Positions 47,677 through 56,825 of a stretch of DNA of 64,000 nucleotides are shown in pieces. The position numbers were made by a program, and so were the translations under genes. Origin of the DNA: an uncultured Flavobacteriales bacterium (GTDB lineage: Bacteria; Bacteroidota; Bacteroidia; Flavobacteriales; JBLHRE01); NCBI GenBank assembly GCA_937139155.1, contig CAKZPI010000021.1, forward strand, positions 17,339 through 81,338. Reading direction: 5' to 3'. The notes under the pieces are model-generated. The model did no database searches. It had not been told where the DNA came from and was given only the letters and a program-made list of their open reading frames with translations. Each line of letters opens with the position of its first letter. Within the stretch, counting starts at the first letter, position 1.

Positions 47677-49911
47677 TTATTGTATCACCAAGGTTTTAAC
47701 GGTTTGTCCGCCCTTATGTGACATACGTAAATAGTAAGTTCCGGTTTGGAGGTTTTTGGTCAACCATTGAATTTTCTTTTCCCCTTCCACCGTATGCATT
47801 TCTTTCCGAATTACTCTTCCAAGAGCATCGGTTAATTCAAGTTCAATTTCAGACTTTTCTTGGGTCATTAGGTCTAGAAATACCTGGCCATTGCTAGGGT
47901 TTGGGTAAACCTCAAATCCCATTTTAATGGGCTCTTCCAAACCAACATTATTGGTGGTGCTAAACTGGTATCGGTGCGAAGATCCAAAATCAGCCTTAAA
48001 GGTTTTCGCAAAGCCTCCACCAACTTTACGAATCCGTGCATATCCAGAGCCATCATTATTGGCCCACCAGGTTAATCCATCGCCATCGTGGTCAATGATT
48101 TCAAAGGTATAGCAACCATGGCCCAGATAAAGGGTGTCTTTGTAGATGGTATTGGCAGATAAGCCCCCCTTTCTTTCGAAAATCACATTGCCATTTGGTC
48201 CATAAAGCCTCCATTCATTTTCACTGGGGCGGGCATTGGTTTTCACTTCGAAAATCAAATTGTTTTGATGCTCATCTACCGGATCGAAAGCCGTGGTATA
48301 AACATCATTCAAGCTTTGCTCATCGGTTCCTCCATTTGGATTGGAAATCTGCACAATGAAATTATTCGCAGAGCCTTGCCATCCGCTGGGGTAAGGAATG
48401 TTAGGCAATTCGATTTCAGCTTTTTCCATGAATTCCAAATTCCCATTCCAAGTATAATTGAACTGGGTTCCGCCTTCAACACCGTATTGTATGTCTAAAG
48501 TGCTAAGGGTTTGTGCCCCTTCGTTTTTGATTTCAATAAGCGGCCCCTTGCAAATTGGGTTTTTCCTAGAGTAGTTTTCGTTATTCGATGGGCGCATAAT
48601 ATTGGTTACTGCAGCATCGATTTGATGATTTGGAGCCCCATAGGTGATTAACTGCACGCTCATTTCGTAACCTGGGGTTTGAGGTCCTGCCCAAACATGG
48701 TCTTCGATGTCGTAATCTATGCCCAGGCTGTCACCCGGGTTATAAAGTCCGGTGAGTTCATGTTCAAAGATTTTAGCGGCTCCCCCGGGGCACCAGTTTG
48801 CACGGTCGTAAACCCAGGTTCCCCCTTGAGGGTAAATGGGGTTTTCTCCACAGTCGTCTTGCCAAATTAGCTCGGCAAATTCCAATTGCCCATCCAGCAT
48901 AACATAATACTCTTTGGGGCAAAATTCGGCACAGTTCAAATTATTATCAAAACCATGTCCGGTAGGGGTAATACGAAGTCTGGCTCCAACGGCATCCGTA
49001 GGTAAATAGGTCATTACCTCAGGCATTTTATTGGATTCAAAGTCAGCGTCATCCACATAATTATAATATCCCTTGTACAGGTTTTGAATGTCTAAAACTG
49101 GTCTGGGTGGGGTGCCTTCAATGAACTCAAACTCAAGGGTAACTGAGAAACCTGAAGACCAACCTGAATAAAATGCTCTAAGATGTACAGAATCTTGAAG
49201 AAGGGGGGCGTAATCGGTAACATCAAAGGTGTGCTTATGTTTCCAAGAATTGTTAAACCCATTCGATCCTTGGGCCATATATCCCCCGTAAGGGGTAATT
49301 ACTCTGGCCAATTCAACTCGATTCACAACCTCAAAGGGAGTGTAATAAACGGTGAAACTTGGATACCAAATTGAATCATAGCCCACAAATGCGGAACCAT
49401 TAGGAGCTCCGGTTGAGTCGTAGTAAAAATTATAATACCCCGCCGCCCAGGCATAAACGGTATCTGTGGGAGTGGTAGGGTTTAAGGTGTCTTCGTAAAG
49501 TACAATTTCCAGGGGTGGGTTAGCGCTTGAGTCAGTTGATTGAGTGGTTGAATTATAGGAAGTGGTATAGGTTGTATCCATGGCAAAAATCACAGAATCA
49601 ACGGTATTCCCATTCACCTTAAAGCTCGGAGCTTCCCTTCGCGTTGAATCCATATCACCGGTATGCTCCATAAGTTCAATCATGGTGGTATAATCCCAAT
49701 CTGAACATCCTGAAGATGCACAGCCCATGGTATAATGCATTAAGATTTGCCTGTACTCGGTAGATCCATCTGGAAACTGCCCCCATTGATCGTAAGAACC
49801 ATACCAGGTCATGTCAACGGCTTGATGTACGGTTACACGGGTGGTGTCTCCGGGTCCGGCAATGCTGTAAAGGCTTGATAGCAAGAGAGCTATGACTGCA
49901 TAATATTTCAT
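47677..49911 (-). CDS. PNGase F-related T9SS protein
   Basis: 744 aa. Signal peptide (YYAVIALLLSSLYSIA); the N-terminal part contains YGSYDQWGQFPDG, HYTMGCASSGCSDWDYT, and later REFERENCE-like cysteine-rich stretches (NCAEFCPKEYYVMLDG) in line with peptide-N-glycosidase F-type proteins. C-terminal T9SS type A sorting domain (VYPNPSNGQVFLDL ... LQTGTYYLRMSHKGG). Whether it deglycosylates proteins is uncertain: I did not verify catalytic Asp/Glu residues. Confidence 0.75.
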   Translation of the reverse strand: MKYYAVIALLLSSLYSIAGPGDTTRVTVHQAVDMTWYGSYDQWGQFPDGSTEYRQILMHYTMGCASSGCSDWDYTTMIELMEHTGDMDSTRREAPSFKVNGNTVDSVIFAMDTTYTTSYNSTTQSTDSSANPPLEIVLYEDTLNPTTPTDTVYAWAAGYYNFYYDSTGAPNGSAFVGYDSIWYPSFTVYYTPFEVVNRVELARVITPYGGYMAQGSNGFNNSWKHKHTFDVTDYAPLLQDSVHLRAFYSGWSSGFSVTLEFEFIEGTPPRPVLDIQNLYKGYYNYVDDADFESNKMPEVMTYLPTDAVGARLRITPTGHGFDNNLNCAEFCPKEYYVMLDGQLEFAELIWQDDCGENPIYPQGGTWVYDRANWCPGGAAKIFEHELTGLYNPGDSLGIDYDIEDHVWAGPQTPGYEMSVQLITYGAPNHQIDAAVTNIMRPSNNENYSRKNPICKGPLIEIKNEGAQTLSTLDIQYGVEGGTQFNYTWNGNLEFMEKAEIELPNIPYPSGWQGSANNFIVQISNPNGGTDEQSLNDVYTTAFDPVDEHQNNLIFEVKTNARPSENEWRLYGPNGNVIFERKGGLSANTIYKDTLYLGHGCYTFEIIDHDGDGLTWWANNDGSGYARIRKVGGGFAKTFKADFGSSHRYQFSTTNNVGLEEPIKMGFEVYPNPSNGQVFLDLMTQEKSEIELELTDALGRVIRKEMHTVEGEKKIQWLTKNLQTGTYYLRMSHKGGQTVKTLVIQ

Positions 49912-50039
49912 GGTTTTGGGTATAAAATTTCGCGGGGCTAATCTAATTAAAGATTGGCAAAGGCAGGGATTTCGGTTAAATTTGGAATTTGATGGGCTTC
50001 CTTCGTCAAAACATTTACCTTCAAGCCAAAATTTAATCG

Positions 50040-50510
50040 ATGAAAAAAGGTTTTAAAGTAATAGGATTCAGTCTTTTAGGTCTTCTGGCCTTAATGTTAG
50101 GGTACATGGTAACCCAAGGAGTTTATCCAATTTGGATGAGCATTCACGATAAGGTTTATCAGGTTGAGAATGACCTTGCCATAGGCGGAATGGACCCGGT
50201 AACCTATTTTGCGGGTAACCCAGAGATGGGAAACTCAAACCATTCTTATCGGTATAAAGGGGCAAGTTTTCAGTTTGCCTCGGCTCAAAACCTTGAAGCT
50301 TTTAAGGCAAATCCTGATAATTACATGCCTAAGTATGGAGGGTATTGTGCATTTGCCACTGGGTCTGGGGTAATTGCTCCTTCAAGTGCTGAATGCTATT
50401 TGGTTCAAGAAGGAGAGCTTTTTCTCTTTTCCAACAAGGAAGTACAGATTAAATTCAAAGAGAGTTTTTCAGATATGAAACAGAAAGCAGATAAAGCATG
50501 GAAAAAATAA
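50040..50510 (+). CDS. YHS domain protein
   Basis: 156 aa. N-terminal hydrophobic segment (FKVIGFSLLGLLALMLGYMV) as anchor or signal; YHS domain GMDPVTYFAGNPEMGNSNHS through PKYGGYCAFATGSG. YHS domains bind metals (often copper). Overlaps the next gene by 13 bp. Confidence 0.88.
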   Translation: MKKGFKVIGFSLLGLLALMLGYMVTQGVYPIWMSIHDKVYQVENDLAIGGMDPVTYFAGNPEMGNSNHSYRYKGASFQFASAQNLEAFKANPDNYMPKYGGYCAFATGSGVIAPSSAECYLVQEGELFLFSNKEVQIKFKESFSDMKQKADKAWKK

Positions 50511-51007
50511 TTCTCGCTCTGGCTGTTCTATTTTTGTTTTCCTGCAAAGAAGAAGATCCCCCTGAGCCCTATAATATCTTTGCAGGATGTTGCAATCAAA
50601 CCAATCCCATTAAGGAGGTAGGCCAAGGTAAATTGTACGTTCCCAGCTTAATTACTCCCAATGGTGATGGGCTGAATGACGGATTTGTACTCACGGCCAA
50701 TTCGGGGATTGATCATTTTGAAAACCTTGAAATCAAAAACCAGCTCGGGGTTTTGCTTTATGAGAAATCCTTCATTGACGCCTCCTCCAATGAAGGCTGG
50801 TTTCCTACCGGAGTTTTAGGAACCTTTCGCTATTCATTCACGGCCTACGATACCCTTGGTTTCAATCAAAGCTTTTTGGGCACGGCCTGCGCAATTACTT
50901 GCGATACCACGGCTTCTGGGGTAACCAAGGCCAATTGCTTTTTGCCAGACCAATACCTTCCAAGCTCTGATTCAATTGTTTCAAGTTCAGAAACCTGCAT
51001 CCAATAG
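50498..51007 (+). CDS. Lipoprotein with internal CHU_C-like domain
   Basis: 169 aa. Lipoprotein signal LALAVLFLFSC (Cys 16). Residues about 48-125 look like the gliding-motility-associated domain (YVPSLITPNGDGLNDGFVLT, then YEKSFIDASSNEGWFP), normally a C-terminal T9SS type B signal; here it is followed by about 40 further residues including several cysteines. Its stop abuts the next ATG directly. Confidence 0.7.
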   Translation: MEKIILALAVLFLFSCKEEDPPEPYNIFAGCCNQTNPIKEVGQGKLYVPSLITPNGDGLNDGFVLTANSGIDHFENLEIKNQLGVLLYEKSFIDASSNEGWFPTGVLGTFRYSFTAYDTLGFNQSFLGTACAITCDTTASGVTKANCFLPDQYLPSSDSIVSSSETCIQ

Positions 51008-52126
51008 ATGAGAAATACTACCAGTCTATTCCTCCTGCTTTTAATCCCCTTTTTCAATTTCGCCCAAGGCGGCTATGAGGTTTTGGTCAATAGTAGAGCC
51101 AGTCATAGCATTAAAATCTGGTCGTCTAATGGAAACTATTTAGGAGACTTCATTCCTTCCGGTTCGGGGGGCTTGAGCCTTCCTGAAGACATCCTTTTTC
51201 ATCCCAATGGGAATATAATTGTTTCAGGTTTCGGCAATACAAGCTTGAAAGAGTATGATTACTATTCGGGTGCTTACCTGGGCGATTTCAGCTCTGGTTA
51301 TACCCTCTCCAGTCCTTCTAAAATCTCCATAGGTCCTGATTCACTCATCTATGTTACCCAATGGGGTATTGCTCAGTCAAAAGTGGTGCGGTTTGACCTA
51401 AACGGAAACTTTATTGATGAGTTCACTTCCGTGGATGTGAATAAGGGCCTAAGCCATCTCTGGGATCAAGACAAGAATTTTTACATCGCCGCTTTTGCGG
51501 ATGGGCAGAACGGGTTCATTCATAAATTTGATTCCTTAGGAAACGATTTGGGAGCTTTTCATGGTTCCGCGAAGCTAGATGGGCCAACCACCATTTGGTG
51601 GGGGGAAAACCAAGAAATGCTGATTGCTGATTGGACCAAAGGGGCCATTATTCAGTTTGACTCGGCCAAAAACTACCTTGGGCAATGGAATTCAGGAAAC
51701 CTAGTTCAACCCGAAGGAAGAGCCTTAACTCCGGATGGAAGGACCCTAATTGGAGACTGGAATCAAGACAAGGTGATGGCTTTTGATTCTACCGGACAAT
51801 TCATTGCAGAAATGGCTGCCGGGGATGGCCTTGCTGATCCAAATGCAGTTCGGGTAAGAACCTCTACTGGAATTGGCCTGGATGAAGCCAAAACTTGGAT
51901 TAAACAGGTGGAAACCCACCTAGGATTCTTGGTTTTAAAAGGAGATATCCCAAGCGGGTCCATCGTTTCAATTACATCCATGAATGGCCGCAGACTGTTT
52001 CAAGAGGAAATAAAGGCGAGGCATACTTCTTTCCAAATACCCTTGCAAAGCCTTTCTTCTGGGGTGTATGTTTTAAAAATTCAAAATCAAGAACATGGCT
52101 TTACCCATAGCTTTTTTAAGCCTTAG
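51008..52126 (+). CDS. NHL-repeat-like T9SS protein
   Basis: 372 aa. Signal peptide (TSLFLLLLIPFFNFAQG), six-bladed NHL/Vgb-like propeller repeats (FIPSGSGGLSLPEDILFHPN, GDFSSGYTLSSPSKISIGPD, GQWNSGNLVQPEGRALTPDG), and a C-terminal sorting-like region (LSSGVYVLKIQNQEHG). Likely exported with the neighbouring lipoprotein, from which it has no spacer. Confidence 0.8.
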   Translation: MRNTTSLFLLLLIPFFNFAQGGYEVLVNSRASHSIKIWSSNGNYLGDFIPSGSGGLSLPEDILFHPNGNIIVSGFGNTSLKEYDYYSGAYLGDFSSGYTLSSPSKISIGPDSLIYVTQWGIAQSKVVRFDLNGNFIDEFTSVDVNKGLSHLWDQDKNFYIAAFADGQNGFIHKFDSLGNDLGAFHGSAKLDGPTTIWWGENQEMLIADWTKGAIIQFDSAKNYLGQWNSGNLVQPEGRALTPDGRTLIGDWNQDKVMAFDSTGQFIAEMAAGDGLADPNAVRVRTSTGIGLDEAKTWIKQVETHLGFLVLKGDIPSGSIVSITSMNGRRLFQEEIKARHTSFQIPLQSLSSGVYVLKIQNQEHGFTHSFFKP

Positions 52127-52140
52127 CCATTGAAAAATTT

Positions 52141-52148
52141 TACTTTTG
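52141..52148 (+). promoter_or_regulatory. Putative -7 box of the ACMSD-like gene
   Basis: TACTTTTG matches TAnnTTTG, 21 bp before the ATG at 52170. Confidence 0.4.
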
Positions 52149-52169
52149 CCCAAAGCCAAAAACGCCTCT

Positions 52170-53177
52170 ATGCTTAAAATTGACATGCACACCCATATTA
52201 TGCCTGAAAACCTTCCACGGTGGTCAGAGAAATTTGGGTACGAAGGATTCATTCATTTAGACCATCACCGAGAAAATTATGCCCGCATGATGCAGGGTTC
52301 CACTTTTTTCAGAGAGGTGAACATCAATTGCTGGGATCCGAAAGTCCGCATTGAGGAATACGCCAAGTACGACACCCAAGTACAGGTGATTTGTACCATT
52401 CCTGTGCTTTTTTCTTATTGGGCTAAACCCAAAGATGGCCTGGAGATTTCAAGGTTCTTAAACGATCATATTGCTGAAATTGTAGAGAAGCACCCTAAGA
52501 ATTACATTGGCTTGGCTACCATTCCTATGCAAGATGCAGAGTTGGCGGTTCAAGAATTAGAAAGGTGTAAGAAATTAGGTTATCCAGGCATTCAAATAGG
52601 CTCAAATATTGAGGGTAAAAACTTAAGTGAACCTGAATTTGAACCCATTTGGAAAGCCTGCGAAGAACTGGGTATGGCCATTATGATCCACCCATGGAAT
52701 ATGATGGGGAAGTCTGAAATGGGCAAGTATTGGTTGCCGTGGTTGGTAGGTATGCCGGCTGAAACTTCCAGAGCCGCATGTTCTCTTATTTTTTCGGGGG
52801 TTTTGGAAAGGTACCCCAAACTCAGAGTTAATTTTTCACATGCCGGCGGGGCCTTTTTACCAACCCTGGGTAGAATAGAACATGGCTTCAATTGCAGACC
52901 TGACTTGGTAGCGGTTGACAACCCCATTAATCCTAGAGAGTATGTAGGAAAGTTTTGGGTTGACAGCATTACTCACGACCCACACTTGATGAATTATGTT
53001 TTGGAAATGCAAGGCTCAAAACGAATCACCCTTGGTTCAGATTATCCATTCCCGCTTGGAGACTTAGACATTGGTGCTTATTTGCTTGAGATGGGGCTTG
53101 ATGATTCTGTGGTAGAGGATATTTTCTGCAATGCAACCTTAGAATGGCTTGATCTAGAGAAGTCTAAATTCGAATAA
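52170..53177 (+). CDS. ACMSD-like amidohydrolase
   Basis: 335 aa from ATG 52170 (MLKIDMHTH; an upstream TTG in frame is unlikely). Metal ligands HTH (residues 7 and 9), NFSHAGG and GSDYPFPLGD support the amidohydrolase-2 fold of 2-amino-3-carboxymuconate-6-semialdehyde decarboxylase. This enzyme acts in tryptophan/kynurenine and 2-nitrobenzoate breakdown. No other kynurenine genes lie nearby, so the exact substrate is unsure. Confidence 0.85.
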   Translation: MLKIDMHTHIMPENLPRWSEKFGYEGFIHLDHHRENYARMMQGSTFFREVNINCWDPKVRIEEYAKYDTQVQVICTIPVLFSYWAKPKDGLEISRFLNDHIAEIVEKHPKNYIGLATIPMQDAELAVQELERCKKLGYPGIQIGSNIEGKNLSEPEFEPIWKACEELGMAIMIHPWNMMGKSEMGKYWLPWLVGMPAETSRAACSLIFSGVLERYPKLRVNFSHAGGAFLPTLGRIEHGFNCRPDLVAVDNPINPREYVGKFWVDSITHDPHLMNYVLEMQGSKRITLGSDYPFPLGDLDIGAYLLEMGLDDSVVEDIFCNATLEWLDLEKSKFE

Positions 53178-53267
53178 ATTTTTAGTTTAGCGGCCTGAAA
53201 TGAATGAGGCTACCCAAACTTGTTTTCTGTGGGAGACCTTGATGCAACCAATTAACCACTTTTTATT

Positions 53268-53831
53268 ATGAGAACCATTTTTTGTCTATGCCTGATTTTG
53301 GCATTCACCGCGTCGAGCTTTGCTCAATCTCAACCTTCTAAAACTGCCTATTCCTTTACCCTTCATAAAATCGGGAAAGGCAATGGAAAACTTGTTTCTT
53401 CTGGAGACAAATTCAAAGTAAAAGCCCTTTCAGGGAAGTTTAGTGGAAGGTTTCACAAAATTCAAGACAATCATATGTATTGGATTGTAAAAGAGGATAC
53501 CACCAAATTGCCCCTTTCGCAAATGGTGCATTTAAAACCTTGGAGAGACCCTCTATCAAGTACTGTTGGTGTGGTTTTAAAGGTGGCCGGGGTATCTGCC
53601 ATGATTGCTGGACCCATAGCCGTCGGAGCTGGGGCTTTGGCTGGCTCAGAATCAACCCAAGAAAATTTGACAAGGGAAGAAAGGGAGATAGCGGATGCCA
53701 TTAGCTTGGGCTTAATGGCAGGCGGCGGATTTGCCGTTCCTGCAGGTTTTGGAATTACTAAACTTGGGGATTTGGCCATGGGGAAGAAGTATAAATTACA
53801 CTCAAAATACACAATAAGCCCCATCTATTAA
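53268..53831 (+). CDS. Hypothetical exported protein
   Basis: 187 aa with a signal peptide (FCLCLILAFTASSFAQ). A beta-rich N-terminal half is followed by Gly/Ala-rich hydrophobic stretches (VVLKVAGVSAMIAGPIAVGAG, SLGLMAGGGFAVPAGFG) that may insert in membrane. No family recognised. Followed by a strong terminator. Confidence 0.7.
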   Translation: MRTIFCLCLILAFTASSFAQSQPSKTAYSFTLHKIGKGNGKLVSSGDKFKVKALSGKFSGRFHKIQDNHMYWIVKEDTTKLPLSQMVHLKPWRDPLSSTVGVVLKVAGVSAMIAGPIAVGAGALAGSESTQENLTREEREIADAISLGLMAGGGFAVPAGFGITKLGDLAMGKKYKLHSKYTISPIY

Positions 53832-53851
53832 TCAGGATTTCAAATGGAGCT

Positions 53852-53879
53852 AAAGGCTGGTCTCAGGACCGGCCTTTTT
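53852..53879 (+). terminator. Rho-independent terminator
   Basis: AAAGGCTGGTC pairs with GACCGGCCTTT (one T-G pair) over a 4-nt loop, followed by TTTTT overlap. Confidence 0.9.
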
Positions 53880-53964
53880 GATTAACAGCCGGTTCAGTTT
53901 TGATTCCTTCTCTAAAAATAGGTAGCCCCCTTTTGTTAAATAATTTTGGACCTAAGCTCTGCAG

Positions 53965-54690
53965 GTGTATCTTCATCCAATATTAACTGCATTCATTTTG
54001 AGTATTTCTTACCAGAACAAACTACGTGAGGAGCTTTCTGAGCTTAAAAACCCGGAAAGGGCAGCGAAAATGTCTGCCTATATGAAAGAGAATTTTTCTT
54101 TTTTCGGAGTGAAAGCACCTGAAAGACAGGCCTTGCTAAAGGGTTTTATTCAGGAACATGGCCTACCCTCTAAAAAGGAAGAGTATAGAGTGGTTTTGTC
54201 TTTATGGGAGGAACCCGAGCGAGAACTTCATTATTGTGCGCTTGAAATTCTGGAAAAAAGATTCAAAAAAAGAATTGAAAAGGAAGATAGTGTTCTTCTT
54301 GAGTTTCTAATCACCAATAAATCATGGTGGGATACGGTTGACTTAATCGCTTCTAAGCTGGCTGGGGCTTATTTCAAGAAGTTTCCAAAGCAAATTGAAT
54401 CCGTAGCAGAGAAATGGATCAACAGCAATAACCTATGGCTGAACCGATCGGCGATTCTCTATCAATTGAAATACAAACAAGAAACGGATCCTTATCGCCT
54501 CTTTTCTTATTGCATTCAATGGAGTCATAGTAAAGAGTTTTTCCACCAAAAAGCTATTGGTTGGGCCCTTCGCGAATACTCCAAAACAAACCCTAACCAG
54601 GTTGTAGACTTCCTGAAAAACCATAAGGTCGCCCCCTTGAGTAAGCGGGAAGGACTAAAGTGGATAAGGTCTAAGAATATATACCCATAA
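53965..54690 (+). CDS. AlkD-like DNA alkylation repair protein
   Basis: 241 aa, HEAT-like helical repeat glycosylase. Family features are AYMKENFSFFGVKAPERQAL and the active-site region NKSWWDTVDLIASK. AlkD removes N3- and N7-alkylpurines. The frame opens with GTG 53965; the start is uncertain because the first ATG downstream would delete conserved residues. An Ogt methyltransferase lies 1.6 kb downstream. Confidence 0.85.
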   Translation: MYLHPILTAFILSISYQNKLREELSELKNPERAAKMSAYMKENFSFFGVKAPERQALLKGFIQEHGLPSKKEEYRVVLSLWEEPERELHYCALEILEKRFKKRIEKEDSVLLEFLITNKSWWDTVDLIASKLAGAYFKKFPKQIESVAEKWINSNNLWLNRSAILYQLKYKQETDPYRLFSYCIQWSHSKEFFHQKAIGWALREYSKTNPNQVVDFLKNHKVAPLSKREGLKWIRSKNIYP

Positions 54691-54723
54691 TTTTAAAAGT
54701 GCATTTATTATTAATAGTTTAAA

Positions 54724-55899
54724 ATGAAAAGACTTTCAATCCTCTTTACCCTTTTGGTGGTTTTTTCCTTTGGTGCGTTTTCTCAAGAGTCATTAACCGA
54801 TGCCCCGGAATACAACGCTGTGGTTATAAACGGTCCCTATGGATTGCGATCTGAAACCTCCCCAGAAAGGATTGGTTACCAAGGGCAAATTCATTCTGCA
54901 TTGGATCCGAACGGAGGGCTTCATGGTAATCCCGCTTTATTGGCAAATATTGATACCCTTAAGGCTTTTGATTTTGCCATTGGCGGAGTTCCTTTTGAAA
55001 GCCCATTTATCGGCAAACAATCGGCATCCTTGGTTTTTAACTCTTATTTGGGGGTTACTCCTAAGCTTGCTTTTGGTTTACAACTGGCTCAGAGTAGTTA
55101 TATTTCAAAAACCGGTTTTCAAATTGAGGAGCGGGACAATCATAAGCATGCTAAGCTTGCTGTAAACTATGAACTGTTTAAGGGGCACAACCTTGGGGTT
55201 TCTATAGGTAGGTATAAGGCCATTCAAAAATTTGAAACCAGTGGAAATACGGAATTGATTGAATCGCCTGGTTTTGTTTTCGACCTAGGGTATTTCTATA
55301 AACATGGCTTGGTGATATTTCCCGGTTCAATTACCTATTTAACCGCAGATATTAGCCTCAGTAATTTCGGGCCCAAAACCTCAGATTTACAGTACGGTCT
55401 GCCCTCTGCGTTAAAAGCCAATATAGGCATGACTACAGACCGGGGGGTGAATGGTTTCGGGAAGGGACTTTTTATTTTTGAAGGTATTGTGGGGGTAGAA
55501 AAAAGTCTTGGGCAAACTGAACATACTACCATGACGAATGTTCAAGACATGTCTGGCTTTGATATTATGATGGCTTCATTTTCTGATAACCCTTTTCCGG
55601 GAGGTGATGCACGCGAATGGATTTTTAATGCAGCGGGGTCAGTGTCAATCGTTTTAGATAGAGATGAATATTTAAAGTTTTACGGAAGCCTTCGGTTAAG
55701 CAATAATTTACATGAACCTTCTGATATTTTGGGTTATGGACTTCAATTGAGAATAGGCAAGGTTATCACCTCTTTTTCGGGTCAATTTAAAGCCATGTCC
55801 TTTCCTGATCCTCCGCCAGCTGGTGGAATTGTGCTACCAGAGCCTTCCTTTAATGCAGATAAAATCGCCTTTGGCCTAGGCTTGAGGTACCTATTATGA
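54724..55899 (+). CDS. PorV/PorQ-like outer-membrane barrel protein
   Basis: 391 aa. Signal peptide (ILFTLLVVFSFGAFSQ). The mature part shows alternating beta-strands and a C-terminal aromatic-poor end (FGLGLRYLL) typical of outer-membrane barrels. SALDPNGGLHGNPALLANID resembles the early region of PorV/PorQ-type proteins. Overlaps the next gene by 4 bp. Assignment is by pattern only. Confidence 0.55.
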   Translation: MKRLSILFTLLVVFSFGAFSQESLTDAPEYNAVVINGPYGLRSETSPERIGYQGQIHSALDPNGGLHGNPALLANIDTLKAFDFAIGGVPFESPFIGKQSASLVFNSYLGVTPKLAFGLQLAQSSYISKTGFQIEERDNHKHAKLAVNYELFKGHNLGVSIGRYKAIQKFETSGNTELIESPGFVFDLGYFYKHGLVIFPGSITYLTADISLSNFGPKTSDLQYGLPSALKANIGMTTDRGVNGFGKGLFIFEGIVGVEKSLGQTEHTTMTNVQDMSGFDIMMASFSDNPFPGGDAREWIFNAAGSVSIVLDRDEYLKFYGSLRLSNNLHEPSDILGYGLQLRIGKVITSFSGQFKAMSFPDPPPAGGIVLPEPSFNADKIAFGLGLRYLL

Positions 55900-56348
55900 T
55901 TAAAAGTATTTCCTTCACCTTGCTAATTGGTATGGCAATTTCTTGTCAGCTAACAACTCAAAACGAGAAAGATACCATCCTTAAAAAGGATGCAGATTTT
56001 TCAAGGTACATTATCCAAGGCAAGTGGGATTCGCTGGCTTTGGCTTACCATTCTGAGGCCTATATTCAGGTGCCAGGTGACCGAACCATACAGGGCCGTG
56101 ATAGCATTAAGGCTTATTGGATTCCCCGAAAGGGTTTTAAAATTACCCACCATGAAATAAAGCCAAAAGAAATTGAAGTGGATGGAAACCTGGCCTATGA
56201 TATTGGGTATTACGAACTCTCAGGAATCCGCCAAGACACCGTAAAATGGGGCCCAACCAAAGGGCAGTACTTAGTGGTGTGGAAAAAGGAGGGGGAAGAA
56301 TGGAAAATATATGCCGATGCTTGGAGCCGAATTCAAAGGAATGACTAA
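55896..56348 (+). CDS. SnoaL/DUF4440-like lipoprotein
   Basis: 150 aa. Lipoprotein signal FTLLIGMAISC (Cys 17). NTF2-fold pattern: DADFSRYIIQGKWDSLALAY, the middle VPGDRTIQGRDSIKAYW and the end YLVVWKKEGEEWKIYADAWS. Such proteins are often small-molecule binding or catalytic; function unknown. Confidence 0.75.
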   Translation: MIKSISFTLLIGMAISCQLTTQNEKDTILKKDADFSRYIIQGKWDSLALAYHSEAYIQVPGDRTIQGRDSIKAYWIPRKGFKITHHEIKPKEIEVDGNLAYDIGYYELSGIRQDTVKWGPTKGQYLVVWKKEGEEWKIYADAWSRIQRND

Positions 56349-56824
56349 AACAACCTACCTTGTAGTTCGCCACTTTCTAAGGCAAGAAGGGCTTCTTTTC
56401 TCTGTAAACCTCCTGAATACCCAGTTAATTCTCCATCTTTCCCAATTACCCGATGGCAAGGAATGATGATGGGGATCGGATTTTTGGAATTTGCTGAAGC
56501 TACGGCCCTTACTTTTTCCTTTCCACCTATCAACTGGGCAATGGTTTGATACGATGTGGTTTTCCCGTAAGGAATGCCCTGAAGGAAGGACCAAACATCT
56601 TTTTGAAAATCAGACCCATCCGGATTTAAGGGCACTTTAAACTCTTTTATTTCTCCTAAAAAATATCCTTCAAGCTCTAGATGAGCAGAGCGGGTCAGAC
56701 TATTAGGAGGAAGGGTTTTTATGCTCAAAGCCTCATCAAAGGATATGTGCTTCAAGCCTGAATGGTCTGCGTAAATGTGGAGCAGGCCTACAGGAGAGGA
56801 AAAAGTTTGGTAAGCGTATTCCAT
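56345..56824 (-). CDS. ogt: Methylated-DNA--protein-cysteine methyltransferase
   Basis: 159 aa. The acceptor cysteine motif PIPIIIPCHRVIG is intact, with GYSGGLQRKEALLALE after it and the HTH FQKDVWSFLQGIPYGKTTSY before it. It directly reverses O6-alkylguanine by suicide transfer. The N-terminal part is short, as in Ogt. It converges on the SnoaL-like gene with a 4-bp overlap. Confidence 0.94.
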   Translation of the reverse strand: MEYAYQTFSSPVGLLHIYADHSGLKHISFDEALSIKTLPPNSLTRSAHLELEGYFLGEIKEFKVPLNPDGSDFQKDVWSFLQGIPYGKTTSYQTIAQLIGGKEKVRAVASANSKNPIPIIIPCHRVIGKDGELTGYSGGLQRKEALLALESGELQGRLF

Positions 56825-56825
56825 A

